From Brucella cytisi (GTDB lineage: Bacteria > Pseudomonadota > Alphaproteobacteria > Rhizobiales > Rhizobiaceae): a DNA stretch of 64,000 nt. The stretch spans positions 1,071,001 through 1,135,000 of the forward strand of contig JAAVLQ010000002.1 in assembly GCA_012103075.1 (NCBI GenBank). The letters are read 5' to 3'. Each line of letters begins with the position of its first letter. Position 1 is the first letter of the stretch. Positions 12,172 through 22,199 of this stretch are shown here, piece after piece. The position numbers and the translations under genes were made by a program. Under the pieces are notes generated by a model. That model ran no database searches. It worked only from the letters and a program-made list of their open reading frames with translations, and had not been told where the DNA came from.

Positions 12172-14856
12172 TCAGGCAACTGCACGGCCGGGAAGAGCGG
12201 CGATCGTGCTGGCAGCATCTGCAACATCCGGCTGGGAAGACCGGGATTTCGGATAAGCGGGGCGTATTTCATTCGCCCAATCGGTAAATTCGGAGAAAGC
12301 CGAACTCCATGTGCGGTGAGCAGCGGAGGCGAGCGCACCTTCAGCGGTTCGCATCAGGGCTTCGCGATCCTGCGCAAGAATGGTCAGAATGCGCGTCATG
12401 TCGGAGACGATCTGCGCATCGTTGCCATTGCGGATGAGAATGCCATCGCGGCCATGATTGATGAGCTCATCGACAGCACCAACGGCTGTGGCAACCGGCA
12501 CGCAGCCAAGTTGCTGCGCTTCGGCAATCATCAGCGGCGCACCTTCCCAGCGCGATGGCATCAAGAGAACATCGGCCCATGCAAGATGGTTCGCAATGTC
12601 CTTGCCGTCAAAGACTGGTGGCGAGACTTTCACACCCGCATCCTTCAGGCGCGTCATCCAAGAGGCACTTGGATCGTCGGAGAGGATTTCGCCGCCAATT
12701 GCCTGCGCTTCGAAGGGAATACCCTGCTCTTTCAGCTTGACGATTGCATCATGCAGCCTGTCGATACCCTTCTGGCGATCGAGACGCCCCATATAGAGCA
12801 TTCGCATCGGTTCGCCCTTGCGGCCTTGCTTGCGCGCTGCGGTGACCTGCGTACGCAGTTTTGTATCGATTGAAAAACTGGCTCCGTTTGGCACGGAGAA
12901 CACTTTTTCATACGGCACGCCAAAGCTGTGCAGATAGATTTTCAATTGATCCGAACAGGTCAGGAATGCATCATAGGCATGTTCGAAGGCAATCGCGGCA
13001 TAGGGCTGCCCCGCCCGGCGGCGGAAGACCGTTTCATCCACTACATGCAGATAGCAGGCGGTGCGCGTGCCTTCAGAGCGAAGTTTCCCCATCAAAGGAT
13101 GCGCCGCCATGACGTGATTGTTCACGACAAGGTCGAATCCTGAAAGCTGGCCACGCAGGATGCTCCAATCAAGCGGATGATCGTCGGTGATAAAATCCTG
13201 CCCCAAGAAGCGATTTGTGTCTCCCCGGGCGGGAATGCCGTCCTTCCAGAAATGCAGGTAGTCGAAGGACTGGTCGAACTCGTCCAGCACGTCCATCCGC
13301 TCATTGCCGAGCACGAAGAGGTGGGTTTCAAATCCTTGGTTTTTCAACTCACGCCCGGCGGCATAAGCAACCTTCTCCGCCCCGCCGAACGAGGCATTCG
13401 GCACCAGAACGGCAGCCGTTTTCTTCCTTGCTGCATTATGCGCAAGCGGCAGCACTGGCCCGCCACCAAGTTCATTGCGCAGCACCAGATACATTTCAGA
13501 AAGTGCGGGCAGGCGACGCGGACGCCATGTCCAGCGCATGGCCGCACTTTGCTTGAGCGGGCTCGTCGCAATCGACGTCACCAGATTGAGCATCGATTGT
13601 TCAGGCCGCGACAAGGCCCGGCGCTGACGCACACGCGGGAACGGGAAACGCACTTTCATCCGCGCCGATGTGGGCCATAATTGCTGCGTGCCCAATGATG
13701 CAAACCAATCCAGCGCATCGTTTTCGATGATGTCCTTGATCAGTTTCGTCGAGACGAAAATCAGATCAGCGTGCGGCTGGCGCGTGCCGGAAGGCATGAT
13801 CTCTGTATCGATGCGCCGCTCGTCTTCAACATTGGTGAGTTCCACAAAGACGATATTGGCCTGTTCAGAAAGCTTTTCGAGCCGTGACAGGATATTCGGT
13901 AGCAGTCGTGAACGCGCCAGAAGTTTCAGCGTCTCAGTATTGGACGAGGCAAGAAACGGCGGGAAGTGAAAATTGTCCGGCTCAGACACACTGCCCCAGA
14001 AGGCGCGAATGGCATCATCGAATTTAAGGTCTGATGTGCCAAGGCTGAGGTCGGTGAAAAGGCTGACGGTCCCCTCGCCTGCGCGGATCACGCCATAGCG
14101 CGGACATTCTTCATGCTCGAAACCCACAAGCGTCGGGCGACGGAACAGTGCCTTGTGCCGCTTGCGCAGGAAACTGATTGAGCCGGAGCGGTCACGATTA
14201 GCTTCCTTGAAACGGCTCTCCGCGCGCAGGCGATACTCGAAACCAGTATCGTGACAAGGCGCGCCCACGAAACCCGCCTCAATCGCCGACAGCCAAAACT
14301 CCCAGTCCTCGAAACCATTCTGACGATCATCATCAAAACGGACACCGCTGCGGAAAACCTCCGCGGAAATCATCGATCCGGTATCGCAGATATTATCAGT
14401 GATGCAGTGAATCAGGCGCGAATAGCTGTCGCCATAATGAGCGCGCCAGTTGACCGAAAAGGTATCGATATTTGTGTAGACCCAGCCCGCATTCGACGCC
14501 AAAAGCTTGCGATAGAGCGTATCGATGGTGTGGGGCTGTACCCGGTTGTCGGCATCAACGAAATAAACCGCCTTCACATCGGGCATCTCTTCGAGAATAT
14601 AGTCGACAGCACGATTGCGCGCGCCGCCGGGGCCTGCATTTTCGCCGAAGATGATGTGAATGTTTGGATGAGCCGCCGCATAAAGCGTCAGGCTATCAAA
14701 CACTTCGCGGCGCGGATCACCATCGACCGACACCACTATTTGCGTGCGGAAAACCGTTTCTGACGCGAGAACGGTTTCCAGCGCTTCGAGAGCCAGCGCC
14801 GCATGACCATAAAGCGGCATGGCGACAACGATCAAATCTTTCGACCTATCGTACAT
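12172..14856 (-). CDS. Two-domain glycosyltransferase (GT2 N-terminal, GT4 C-terminal)
   Basis: Intact 894-residue protein. Residues 1-250 form a GT2 fold: VVAMPLYGHAALALEALETV, GENAGPGGARNRAVD, and the metal-binding FVDADNR (DxD). The middle, about residues 250-450, has no motif I know. Residues 480-860 form a GT-B/GT4 domain: VLVPNASFGGAEKVAYA, FSVPNGASF, MLYMGRLDRQKGIDRL, and MPSRWEGAPLMIAEAQQLG with the E-x7-E-type donor loop. It probably transfers two successive sugars during repeat-unit assembly at the cytoplasmic membrane. The start overlaps the stop of the upstream gene by 11 bases and the downstream pyruvyl transferase follows after 21 bases, so this is one operon. It is intact despite its length, unlike most neighbours. 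Confidence 0.88.
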   Translation of the reverse strand: MYDRSKDLIVVAMPLYGHAALALEALETVLASETVFRTQIVVSVDGDPRREVFDSLTLYAAAHPNIHIIFGENAGPGGARNRAVDYILEEMPDVKAVYFVDADNRVQPHTIDTLYRKLLASNAGWVYTNIDTFSVNWRAHYGDSYSRLIHCITDNICDTGSMISAEVFRSGVRFDDDRQNGFEDWEFWLSAIEAGFVGAPCHDTGFEYRLRAESRFKEANRDRSGSISFLRKRHKALFRRPTLVGFEHEECPRYGVIRAGEGTVSLFTDLSLGTSDLKFDDAIRAFWGSVSEPDNFHFPPFLASSNTETLKLLARSRLLPNILSRLEKLSEQANIVFVELTNVEDERRIDTEIMPSGTRQPHADLIFVSTKLIKDIIENDALDWFASLGTQQLWPTSARMKVRFPFPRVRQRRALSRPEQSMLNLVTSIATSPLKQSAAMRWTWRPRRLPALSEMYLVLRNELGGGPVLPLAHNAARKKTAAVLVPNASFGGAEKVAYAAGRELKNQGFETHLFVLGNERMDVLDEFDQSFDYLHFWKDGIPARGDTNRFLGQDFITDDHPLDWSILRGQLSGFDLVVNNHVMAAHPLMGKLRSEGTRTACYLHVVDETVFRRRAGQPYAAIAFEHAYDAFLTCSDQLKIYLHSFGVPYEKVFSVPNGASFSIDTKLRTQVTAARKQGRKGEPMRMLYMGRLDRQKGIDRLHDAIVKLKEQGIPFEAQAIGGEILSDDPSASWMTRLKDAGVKVSPPVFDGKDIANHLAWADVLLMPSRWEGAPLMIAEAQQLGCVPVATAVGAVDELINHGRDGILIRNGNDAQIVSDMTRILTILAQDREALMRTAEGALASAAHRTWSSAFSEFTDWANEIRPAYPKSRSSQPDVADAASTIAALPGRAVA

Positions 14857-16357
14857 TCGCGGCCTCTTTGGTTATTTCCTGACTGGCGCGCGCCTCAATG
14901 TGCTTAACCAGCCGGAAGTTGAATACTTTGAGCCGGGAAAAATCCACGGAACCTCCAGCGGCTTTGCTCAGGACGACGAGATCCATCGTGCGGTCGATCG
15001 GCTCCTCAAGCATGAAGTTGATGTCGATCGGACGATTGGGTGCAACTTCCGACCAGCCGCTGAACAACCCCTGCTGGCGGCGGCGGTCGAGGCTGGAAAT
15101 CGCATCGATTTCTTCCTTCACATCCGACGCCAGATTGACCAGCAGCAGTCCCACTGCGCAGGGCTGGCCTTCGGGATGATCGATCAAAGCCCGCGCTGAA
15201 ACTCGAACTGTGCCCGGCGCGACCACACGACGGATTGCAGCTGCGGTGACCCCTTCCTCAAGCGGATGGCAGCCGATGGCATCTTCATGTTCCAGAAACC
15301 GCACAGTCGGAAAGTCGGGCGTAATAGGTGTGACGGACACGTTGGCCACGTTACGCAGCAATTCAACGGGCAGACGGTAATCATCAACCTTGCGGCCATT
15401 GATCAGCGCAGTCGGTACAATGGCATTCGGCAGCGATGCCGGACGGACACCCGGCAGGCCGGTGAAGATCCGCAATGCCAGAGGGCGCATATCAAGATCA
15501 GCATGTGGAATACGCGCACGCGCCGCATAACGCTCATTGGCGATCACATTCCCCAACGACAATTCTGGTGGAACCCCGCCCGAAGCTGAGATGCGCAGAC
15601 GCAATGTCCGATGGCTGCCATCGCACGCCTTCGGAAGCGAGAAGAAGTTCCACTCCGAATGCAGCGCACCGTAAGGCACCAGCCACTCAGCAATCCCTTC
15701 GCCGTTTTCAAGATAGTCCAGCGTAACGATCAGTTGGCCATTGCGACTGACTGGCAGATCACGGAAATGCAGGGCAAAACCGGAAACGGCATAGCTCGAA
15801 ACCGGGAAAAGCTGTTCGATCTCCGATTCTCTCAGCAGACGCGCAAAGCCTTCATCCTTGGGGTCGACCAGAGGGGCATGGCTGAAGATTTCCGTTGAGG
15901 AATCCCAGTTGCGAGCGTGAAACGCGTCTTCAATCGCCCGGTAATTCTCAAACATTGTCTCACGCTCGCGACGCAGCATGGCGAGCTCGGTGTGAACCTT
16001 GCTGACGTGGCCGACAAGGCGATCCAAACTGCTCTCAAGCAGTTGGGTGACCAGCATGGGAACGGTTTCCGCCGTCGCATCGTCGATTCGCACAACGGGA
16101 AGTTCCGGAATGGTGCTCAGACGATAAACCTGTTGCAGAACCGTCTTCAGTTCGTCCTCGCCCTCTTGCGAAGCAGCAATCGCGATGAGCGGAAATGTAT
16201 TCGCCAGCCGAAGACGTTTTCCATCCCCTTCAACAAAAGTGGTCAGCCCGCCCAGAGACGTCGCTTCCAGCGCTTCACGATCACGCATAGAAGCAATGGC
16301 ATATCGGCGGGATTTCCGCGCCGAGATCGCAGGAAGTGGTGTGCTCAACATAATCAT
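14846..16357 (-). CDS. Unrecognised protein, first gene of the minus-strand polysaccharide operon
   Basis: About 503 residues and intact. I do not recognise a catalytic motif. It starts MIMLSTPLPAISARKSRRYA, with ATG codons at 16357 and 16351; both have weak ribosome sites, so the start is uncertain. A possible short helix or coiled segment (HVSKVHTELAMLRRERETMF) sits near residue 120. The rest looks beta-rich, with phrases such as LIVTLDYLENGEGIAEW and RTLRLRISASGG that resemble carbohydrate-binding or jelly-roll folds. It may belong to a domain-of-unknown-function family of rhizobial polysaccharide loci, but I cannot name it securely. Its stop overlaps the start of the GT2-GT4 gene. The palindrome at 16486-16498 lies about 130 bases upstream. 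Confidence 0.6.
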   Translation of the reverse strand: MIMLSTPLPAISARKSRRYAIASMRDREALEATSLGGLTTFVEGDGKRLRLANTFPLIAIAASQEGEDELKTVLQQVYRLSTIPELPVVRIDDATAETVPMLVTQLLESSLDRLVGHVSKVHTELAMLRRERETMFENYRAIEDAFHARNWDSSTEIFSHAPLVDPKDEGFARLLRESEIEQLFPVSSYAVSGFALHFRDLPVSRNGQLIVTLDYLENGEGIAEWLVPYGALHSEWNFFSLPKACDGSHRTLRLRISASGGVPPELSLGNVIANERYAARARIPHADLDMRPLALRIFTGLPGVRPASLPNAIVPTALINGRKVDDYRLPVELLRNVANVSVTPITPDFPTVRFLEHEDAIGCHPLEEGVTAAAIRRVVAPGTVRVSARALIDHPEGQPCAVGLLLVNLASDVKEEIDAISSLDRRRQQGLFSGWSEVAPNRPIDINFMLEEPIDRTMDLVVLSKAAGGSVDFSRLKVFNFRLVKHIEARASQEITKEAANVR

Positions 16358-16485
16358 CCATTGTGTGATGGCCGACTTGGGAGTCTCGGCCTGCACTTGC
16401 AATGAGAAAATACAGTCAATGTATTGTCAACAGCCTTATAGCATCAACTGTATGATAATATTGCGAATATTTGGAACAAGTTTAA

Positions 16486-16498
16486 TTCAAAATTTGAA
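16486..16498. promoter_or_regulatory. Candidate MarR-type operator, site 1
   Basis: Perfect 13-base palindrome TTCAAA-A-TTTGAA followed by GCAATGTGC. It lies in an AT-rich 269-base gap (16358-16626) upstream of the minus-strand polysaccharide operon. The flanking bases also match site 2 at 18456, which extends the similarity beyond the palindrome. The rest of the gap shows no gene. Confidence 0.6.
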
Positions 16499-16626
16499 GC
16501 AATGTGCGTATATATTGCGCCTACGTCGTAAACACGCAGAAATACGGCATTTTATATTTCATTATCACTGTTTGCACGCCCGATTGTCGCCACATACTGA
16601 TTATCTCCCGTTCAATACTGCATCGA

Positions 16627-17813
16627 TCAAGGTTTTTGCTGCTGTAAACAATCCGACAGCCTGAACCGGTTTTCGACTGTCCGGCGTGCGGCTGCACGCA
16701 TCTGGAGGCATGCATCGGGGTCGCGAAGGACATTCATGATCACTTCCGCCAACACATCCGAGTCAAAAATGGCACAAGTAGCCCGTTTTGACCTGAGCGG
16801 ATCACTTCCCGAACGGGCGGCGTGTCCGAACCGATGATAAGCGCGCCGCAGGCCATCGCTTCCACCATCGACCGGACAGGACGAACGGATATGTCAGATA
16901 AATATGTGCGGTGGATATCTGGTAGAGCTTACGGAGTTGGGCGTGCGGAATTGTACCGAAATACGATGCGATCCGGCGGCAGATCCAGATTCTGACCAGA
17001 TGCTCGCGCCACGATCCGCCACCGGGCGGCGGCGTGCCATAGCTGACGCCATCACCGCCAACAAAAACGAAGATCGCATCTTCGTTCTGCCGAACGACCT
17101 TGGCTGCAGCTTCAAGCGCTTGCGGAAATCCACGATAGGGTTCGAGATCGCGTGCGACGAATGTAATCACGCGCGATTCTCCTGCCTTCAGCGTGCGTCC
17201 ATCGGGTAGCTGAATCGTGGCGTGACGGTCTGGATAGAAAAGTTTTGTATCTACCCCTTCGTGCACCACGGCGATGCGATTCTGCACAGAACGCGGGTAG
17301 AGGCTTTTCTGCCAGTGTGTCGGGCTAAACCCGCCATCGATTCCTTCAAGGGTAACGAGCTGCGCCATGTTGCGCAAACGCAGACGCTTGCGGGTTTCGA
17401 TATCTGGTCGGTCGCCGGGCGCAAATCCTACATCCGCACCATTGGCACGGTAGAAAAATTCGCAATAACCAAGAGCTGGTGCTGAGGGCAGCACGTCCTT
17501 GACGAACATCATGCTGCCCCAACCAATATGACCGATGACAATATCGGGCGCCCGGCCTTGATGAGCCATGGTTTCGGGGTTTCGGCCACACGGTACCCGA
17601 TCCTCGTATGATGATCGGGTACTTCGAGATATCTGGCCATCGCACCGCCGGTGCGGGACCAGATTCCACTCTGTGGCGGATGACGCGGACCGCTGGGAGG
17701 CGACGGTCCACTGTCTCGCAGATCAGGCTTACATCATGACCGCTGGTAGCCAAATTTTCGGCTAAAGCAGCGAACTGGCCAAAACCGCGCCTGTGCACAA
17801 ATGCTATACGCAT
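16627..17813 (-). CDS. GT4 family glycosyltransferase (frameshifted)
   Basis: Starts [20 protein letters not shown] at 17813 (GT-B N-domain). The frame changes near 17580-17640, then continues [51 protein letters not shown], and [15 protein letters not shown]. The donor-binding part is split by two more base losses, near 16875 (VLS to [17 protein letters not shown]) and at the T run near 16767-16771 (GLLVPFF), and ends [13 protein letters not shown] at 16627. About 395 residues after repair. It lies 45 bases after the MarR gene on the same strand, so the two may be co-transcribed. By position it corresponds to the single glycosyltransferase expC/wgcA beside expG in S. meliloti EPS II; that link is by synteny from memory. 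Confidence 0.82.
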
Positions 17814-17858
17814 GTTACGAAACGTGCTCGGCTAACGACCGAAAAACGTCGCAACACA

Positions 17859-18443
17859 TCAAATGCCAAATCGTGCGGCGTTACCCCACACGAGTTCCAG
17901 TCTGTGCAGAGTCTGATAGGCGATCTCGAGATTTCTGAGATCGTCATCATCGCGAGTGAGGATATGGTTGTAGGCCCGGCTCGCATTCCGCAAGCTTGCA
18001 CACAGCCGCTCACCCTTATCCGTCAGGCGGATACGGGCAGACCTTTTGTCCCTCTGCGAGGCGACGCGGTCGACATACCCACCATCGGTAAGCTGTTTAA
18101 GATAATAGGAAATGTTGGAACCGACGTAATGTCCGCGATCCAGTAATTCACCCACAGTGAGCTCGACATCGCCGATAGCCATCAGAACCGGGGTCTGGGC
18201 CGGACCGATATCTTCCACACCTAACTTCGTCAGCTCGGTTTTCAGCAAGCTCACAAAGCGGCGGTTCACTCGTTCTATCATCCGGGCCAGTTCGAAATGC
18301 GTGATAACAACTGTATGGACCGGATGTCTGCGTTCCTGTTTTTCGGCGGTAACTTCAGGAAAATCAACGGCAGTAAAGCCATCGACTGATGTTTCGACTT
18401 CCACTCCCTCGTGCAGAAGTTTTTTGCATCTTTTGCTCTCCAT
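17859..18443 (-). CDS. MarR family transcriptional regulator (ExpG/WggR- or LdtR-like)
   Basis: Intact, 194 residues. The winged-helix MarR core runs from about residue 50: FELARMIERVNRRFVSLLKT, LTVGELLDRGHYVGSNISYY (recognition helix), LKQLTDGGYVDRV, and the wing SQRDKRSARIRLTDKGERL. A 45-residue N-terminal extension precedes it. It is divergent from the exporter genes starting at 18629. The 185-base gap between them carries the palindrome at 18456-18468, immediately upstream of its own start. Position and family match ExpG, the MarR-type activator of galactoglucan genes in S. meliloti. LdtR-type regulators of Hyphomicrobiales also have this core, so the exact subgroup is open. Confidence 0.87.
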   Translation of the reverse strand: MESKRCKKLLHEGVEVETSVDGFTAVDFPEVTAEKQERRHPVHTVVITHFELARMIERVNRRFVSLLKTELTKLGVEDIGPAQTPVLMAIGDVELTVGELLDRGHYVGSNISYYLKQLTDGGYVDRVASQRDKRSARIRLTDKGERLCASLRNASRAYNHILTRDDDDLRNLEIAYQTLHRLELVWGNAARFGI

Positions 18444-18455
18444 TTTCAGTTTTAC

Positions 18456-18468
18456 TTCAAATTTTGAA
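18456..18468. promoter_or_regulatory. Candidate MarR-type operator, site 2
   Basis: Perfect palindrome CTTCAAA-T-TTTGAAG at 18455-18469, followed by AAATTTGC. It lies 12 bases upstream of the MarR start codon and about 160 bases upstream of the exporter gene, in an AT-rich divergent promoter region. It shares core and right flank with the sites at 16486 and 21949. Confidence 0.65.
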
Positions 18469-18628
18469 GAAATTTGCAGTTATATTTTCTTTTCTCCTTT
18501 CGCATTTCCCCGCCGTAAGAACCTTTTTTCTGTCACATTCTCTGCAGTATTACTTTACTGACATTGAGAACTAGCACACAGTTTTTAGGGATATCCGCCA
18601 CCTGTGACCATTCCAAGGCAGATAGCGT

Positions 18629-20403
18629 ATGAATGATACTCGCGAATTCAAATCGATTGGCAAGAGCCCAGCACACAAAAAGGGGCAGGACGATTCGGTA
18701 ACTACGCCCAAAGGCCTGATTTTCAAGGCCCGCCGCGTTTTCCTGTCAGGACTACTTTATGCAGTGCTGCTGAGCGCCTGTATCAATTTGCTACAACTCA
18801 CTGTACCTCTCTATATGTTGCAGGTTCATGATAGAGTGCTGAACAGCCGAAGCATGGATACACTCACCATGCTGACCGTGCTCGCCATCGGTGCGATGCT
18901 GGTGTTCGGCGTGCTAGAATATATCCGCTCGCTTTCCTTCCGTGCCATGGGCAGCGCGCTCGTGCGCCGCCTGAACCTCGCGGTTCTGACGGCTGCGGTA
19001 CAGGCCTCTGTGAATCAAGGCATGCCGAAAGCAACGCAGACGTTGCGCGATCTCAACGAATTGCGCAGTTTCCTTTACATCTCCGCCATTAATGCCCCGC
19101 TCGATGCGGCATGGTCGCCGATTTTCCTCGGGGTTCTGTTCCTGCTTCACCCAATGTTGGGCGTGATCGGTCTCGTCGCCGTCATCATTCTGGTCGCGTG
19201 TGGCCTACTCACCGACCTCCTGACTCGAAATCTTATTCAGGAGGCGAATCAAGCCAACATCGAAGCGGTTTCCAAAATCGGCAGCAGCTTGCGCCACGCT
19301 GAAGTCATCGAAGCCATGGGCATGCTTCCGGCGCTCGCCCGTCGTTGGCGAACGATGCAGGTTCATGCCCCGGAGGTGCTTGACCTTGGTGGAACCCGTG
19401 CCCGCGCCCTCTCCTCAATTGCCCGCACGGCTCGCTTCATCATCCAGATTGGATCCTCGGTATCGGCACGCTACTCGCCATGCAGCAGGAAATCACCCCC
19501 GGCGCCATGATAGCGACCAGCATCATAATCGGGCGTTTGCTGATGCCGTTCGACCGAATCGTCGAAAACTGGCGCCAGTGGGTCAGTGCAATTGCCAGCT
19601 GGAAACGCGTTCAGTCATTGCTTTCGGAGAATCTGGCCGTTCGCCAAACCATGCCAACACCGAGGCCCAACGGCGATCTTGTGATTGACAAGCTTATCTA
19701 TGCCGCTCCCGGCATCGACGTTCCGATCATCAAGGGCATCTCCTTCTCGATTTCGCCCGGTGAAGTACTGGGCGTCGTCGGCCCTTCGGCTGCCGGCAAA
19801 TCAACGCTGGCCCGACTGTTGATCGGCATCGTCAAACCCACGTCAGGCGGCGTTTTCCTCGACGGCAATAACGTTTATCTCTGGGAGCGCGGTTCTTTCG
19901 GTGAGATTGCCGGCTATCTGCCACAATCGGTCTCGCTGCTTGACGGAACCATCAAGGACAACATTGCCCGCATGGGTGACAGCGACCCGCACCGTGTGCT
20001 CGAAGCCGCGCGCCTTGCCGATGTGCACGAAATGATCGGGCGCATGCCGCTCGGCTATGACACGCCGGTTGGTGACGGTCGCCTGACACTGTCAGGTGGC
20101 CAGCGCCAGAGAATCGGGCTTGCCCGCTGCCTTTACAATCGCCCCCGCCTGATCGTTCTCGACGAACCGAATTCAAATCTCGACGCCGTCGGCGAGCGTG
20201 CACTGATCCGAGCCGTCGAACATGCCCGCGACGATGGTGCGATTGTAATTATGATCGCACATCGGCCATCTATCATGCAGGTCGCCGACAAGCTGCTGGT
20301 GCTCGAAAACGGTCGCATCTCGCAGTTCGGCCCGCGCACCGATGTTGTCGCCTCATTGACACCCGCCAATAACGGCCCGCAAATGGGAGCAGCAAACGCA
20401 TGA
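18629..20403 (+). CDS. Type I secretion system permease/ATPase, PrtD/ExpD1-like (one frameshift)
   Basis: Inner-membrane ABC exporter for RTX-type proteins. Family hallmark VPLYMLQVHDRVLNSRS lies in the first membrane helices, and about six transmembrane segments run to residue 300. The nucleotide-binding domain has Walker A GPSAAGKST near 19783-19810, signature LSGGQRQR near 20091-20115, Walker B LIVLDEPNSNLD, and switch AHRP. One frame change near 19455-19462 (around QIG/ILGIGTLL) is repaired by adding one base. About 590 residues, normal for PrtD. The stop overlaps the adaptor start by 4 bases (ATGA). It is paired with the adaptor and followed by an RTX protein gene, so the substrate is probably that protein. 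Position equals expD1/wgdA. Confidence 0.92.
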
Positions 20404-21815
20404 TGGGTAAATCTGTTATTCCTCGTCGTGTTTCCAGCCTGCTCGCGCCACGAGCAGAATCATCGGATCACAAAACCCTCACCCGTTTTGGCAGCGTCAA
20501 ACCTGAATGGGCACTCGATCTCGAACGAGAGGACTCAAGGTCACCGCTACGCGGCCTCATCATAGCAGGCCTTGCCACGATCGGCGTCGCGTTCGGCGGG
20601 TTCTTCGCTTGGGCTTATTCCGCCAATCTGGGAAGCGCGGCGGTCGCAATGGGCACTGTGATCGTTGATTCCAAACGCAAGACGATCAGCCACCTCGAAG
20701 GCGGCATTCTTGATCGCCTGCTCGTGCAGGAAGGCGACATAGTCAAGGTTGGCCAGCCCCTGCTCCGGCTTGACGACACCAAGGCACGCTCTGATCTCCA
20801 ATCTCTGGAAAGCAGGCGCATAGGTCTGATCGCAAAACTGGCCCGCCTGCGCGCCGAACAATCGGGCGAGAAGGAGATCAGTTTTCCTGAAGGTTTCGCC
20901 GATGGCGGTGAGAACGCCCAGAATGCCATTCGTGCCGAGAACATTTTTTTTTTCAAAAACGACTTGCACAAAAACTGAGCAAGATCGACATCCAGCAGAA
21001 GCATCGAGCAATATACGGAACAGGCTAAGGCCTCCACATCGCAGATAGCTGCCACCGATCGGCAAATCGAACTTATCAGCGATCAGCGAAAGGCGATTGC
21101 CAGCCTCGTTGAAAAAGGCTTTGCGCAGAAATCGAAACTCACGGAAATCGATACACGTCTTAGCCAGCTTGCGGGTGATCGCGGCGAATATGGCGGTGAC
21201 AAGGCTAAAGCCGAACAGGCTAAAGCCGGTGCAGAGTTCGCCCTGACGGGGATCGAAAGCGATCTCCAGTCGGAAATCGCAGGCGAAATCACCTCCAGCC
21301 GTCGAACTTTCCGATGTGCAGGAACGTATCGTTGCCGCCAAGGACGTGATGCGTCGCGTGGAAGTACGCTCGCCGCAGGATGGTATTGTTGCGAACATCC
21401 GGTTGCGCACGCCGGGCGGCGTCATCGCGCCGGGCGAAGCGATCATGGATATCGTTCCTGAAAACGAACCTTTGGTCGTTGAAATGAAAATCAGCCCGCG
21501 TGATATCGACAGTATCTCAGTTGGCGCAGGCGCACAGATCCGATTAACTGCCTACAATCAGCGTTCAATGGCACCGCTAGACGGCAAACTGACCTATATT
21601 GCCGCCGATCAGTCGCTCGACGAAAAGACAGATACCGCATTCTTCGTCGCGCGAGCCGAAATAACTCCAGCGTCACTTGCAGCAAACCCAACTGCGCGGC
21701 TTTACCCCCCCGCATGCCTGCCGAAATAATTATCGTCCACAAGGAACGTCGCGCTATCGATTACTTGGTTTCACCTATCACAGATAGTTTGAACCGGGCA
21801 TTCCGCGAAGATTAG
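20400..21815 (+). CDS. HlyD/PrtE-type membrane fusion protein (frameshifted)
   Basis: Periplasmic adaptor of the type I secretion system. One N-terminal membrane helix (about residues 50-72, LRGLIIAGLATIGVAFGGFF) precedes the barrel-sandwich motif KTISHLEGGILDRLLVQEGD and LLRLDDTKA. A long coiled-coil hairpin follows (IELISDQRKAIASLVEKGFA through LTEIDTRLSQLAGDRGEY), then the return lipoyl half RRVEVRSPQDGIVANIRLRT and the C-terminal beta domain ending LVSPITDSLNRAFRED. The frame breaks at the T run 20945-20954, near 21003-21010, near 21293-21300 and at the C run 21707-21713. After repair about 471 residues, the usual size. Position equals expD2/wgdB. Confidence 0.88.
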
Positions 21816-21872
21816 CGCTAGGAATATTCCTAAGTACAAATCGATCCCGGGTTGAAATTCCAAAAGACAGAA

Positions 21873-21902
21873 ACACCGCACATGAAATTTCATGTGCGGT
21901 GT
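21873..21902. terminator. Perfect 30-base palindrome after the exporter genes
   Basis: ACACCGCACATGAAA is followed directly by its exact reverse complement. It lies 58 bases after the adaptor stop and can fold into a strong hairpin. No T tract follows immediately (GTCATCTTATTG), so it could be a terminator, an mRNA-stabilising hairpin or a protein-binding site. Confidence 0.55.
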
Positions 21903-21948
21903 CATCTTATTGAAATAATTTTCAATTTCTGCCTTGCTAACTATAAAG

Positions 21949-21970
21949 TTCAAATTTCGAATTAATTTCG
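21949..21970. promoter_or_regulatory. Candidate MarR-type operator, site 3, in the AT-rich leader of the RTX gene
   Basis: TTCAAATTTCGAA followed by TTAATTTCG resembles sites 1 and 2 (TTCAAA-N-TTTGAA plus AAATTTGC) with one mismatch in the right arm. It lies in the 384-base gap 21816-22199, about 250 bases before the RTX start. The gap from about 21910 to 22140 is strikingly AT-rich compared with its surroundings and has no gene. Confidence 0.45.
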
Positions 21971-22199
21971 ATAAAATTACAACGTAAATATAAATTATAA
22001 TGATAGCAAATATATTTCATAATTTTGTTTACATAAATGAAATATAAATTAATGGTAATAATTTGTTACTTAACGTTGCCGCAATTATACCAATTACCAA
22101 TGTTGCAATTCCAATTAATGCAGAGCAGACTACTAAGAGCATAATGGTCGGAGCATTCCGGCTTGTGGAAACCCCATACAGGAACACAAGGAGAAGCAG

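Noticed and set aside
12316..15199. Several plus-strand open frames of 100-185 codons
   Set aside because: They are antisense to the intact GT2-GT4 gene and its neighbour, and have no ribosome sites or recognisable motifs.
16358..16626. Possible recent insertion or phage remnant because of low GC
   Set aside because: No integrase, transposase or terminal repeats; the AT-richness matches the other promoter gaps of the locus and holds the putative operator.
21910..22140. Possible replication origin or nucleoid-protein island in the AT-rich stretch
   Set aside because: No DnaA-box cluster or replication gene seen; a long AT-rich promoter region is sufficient explanation.
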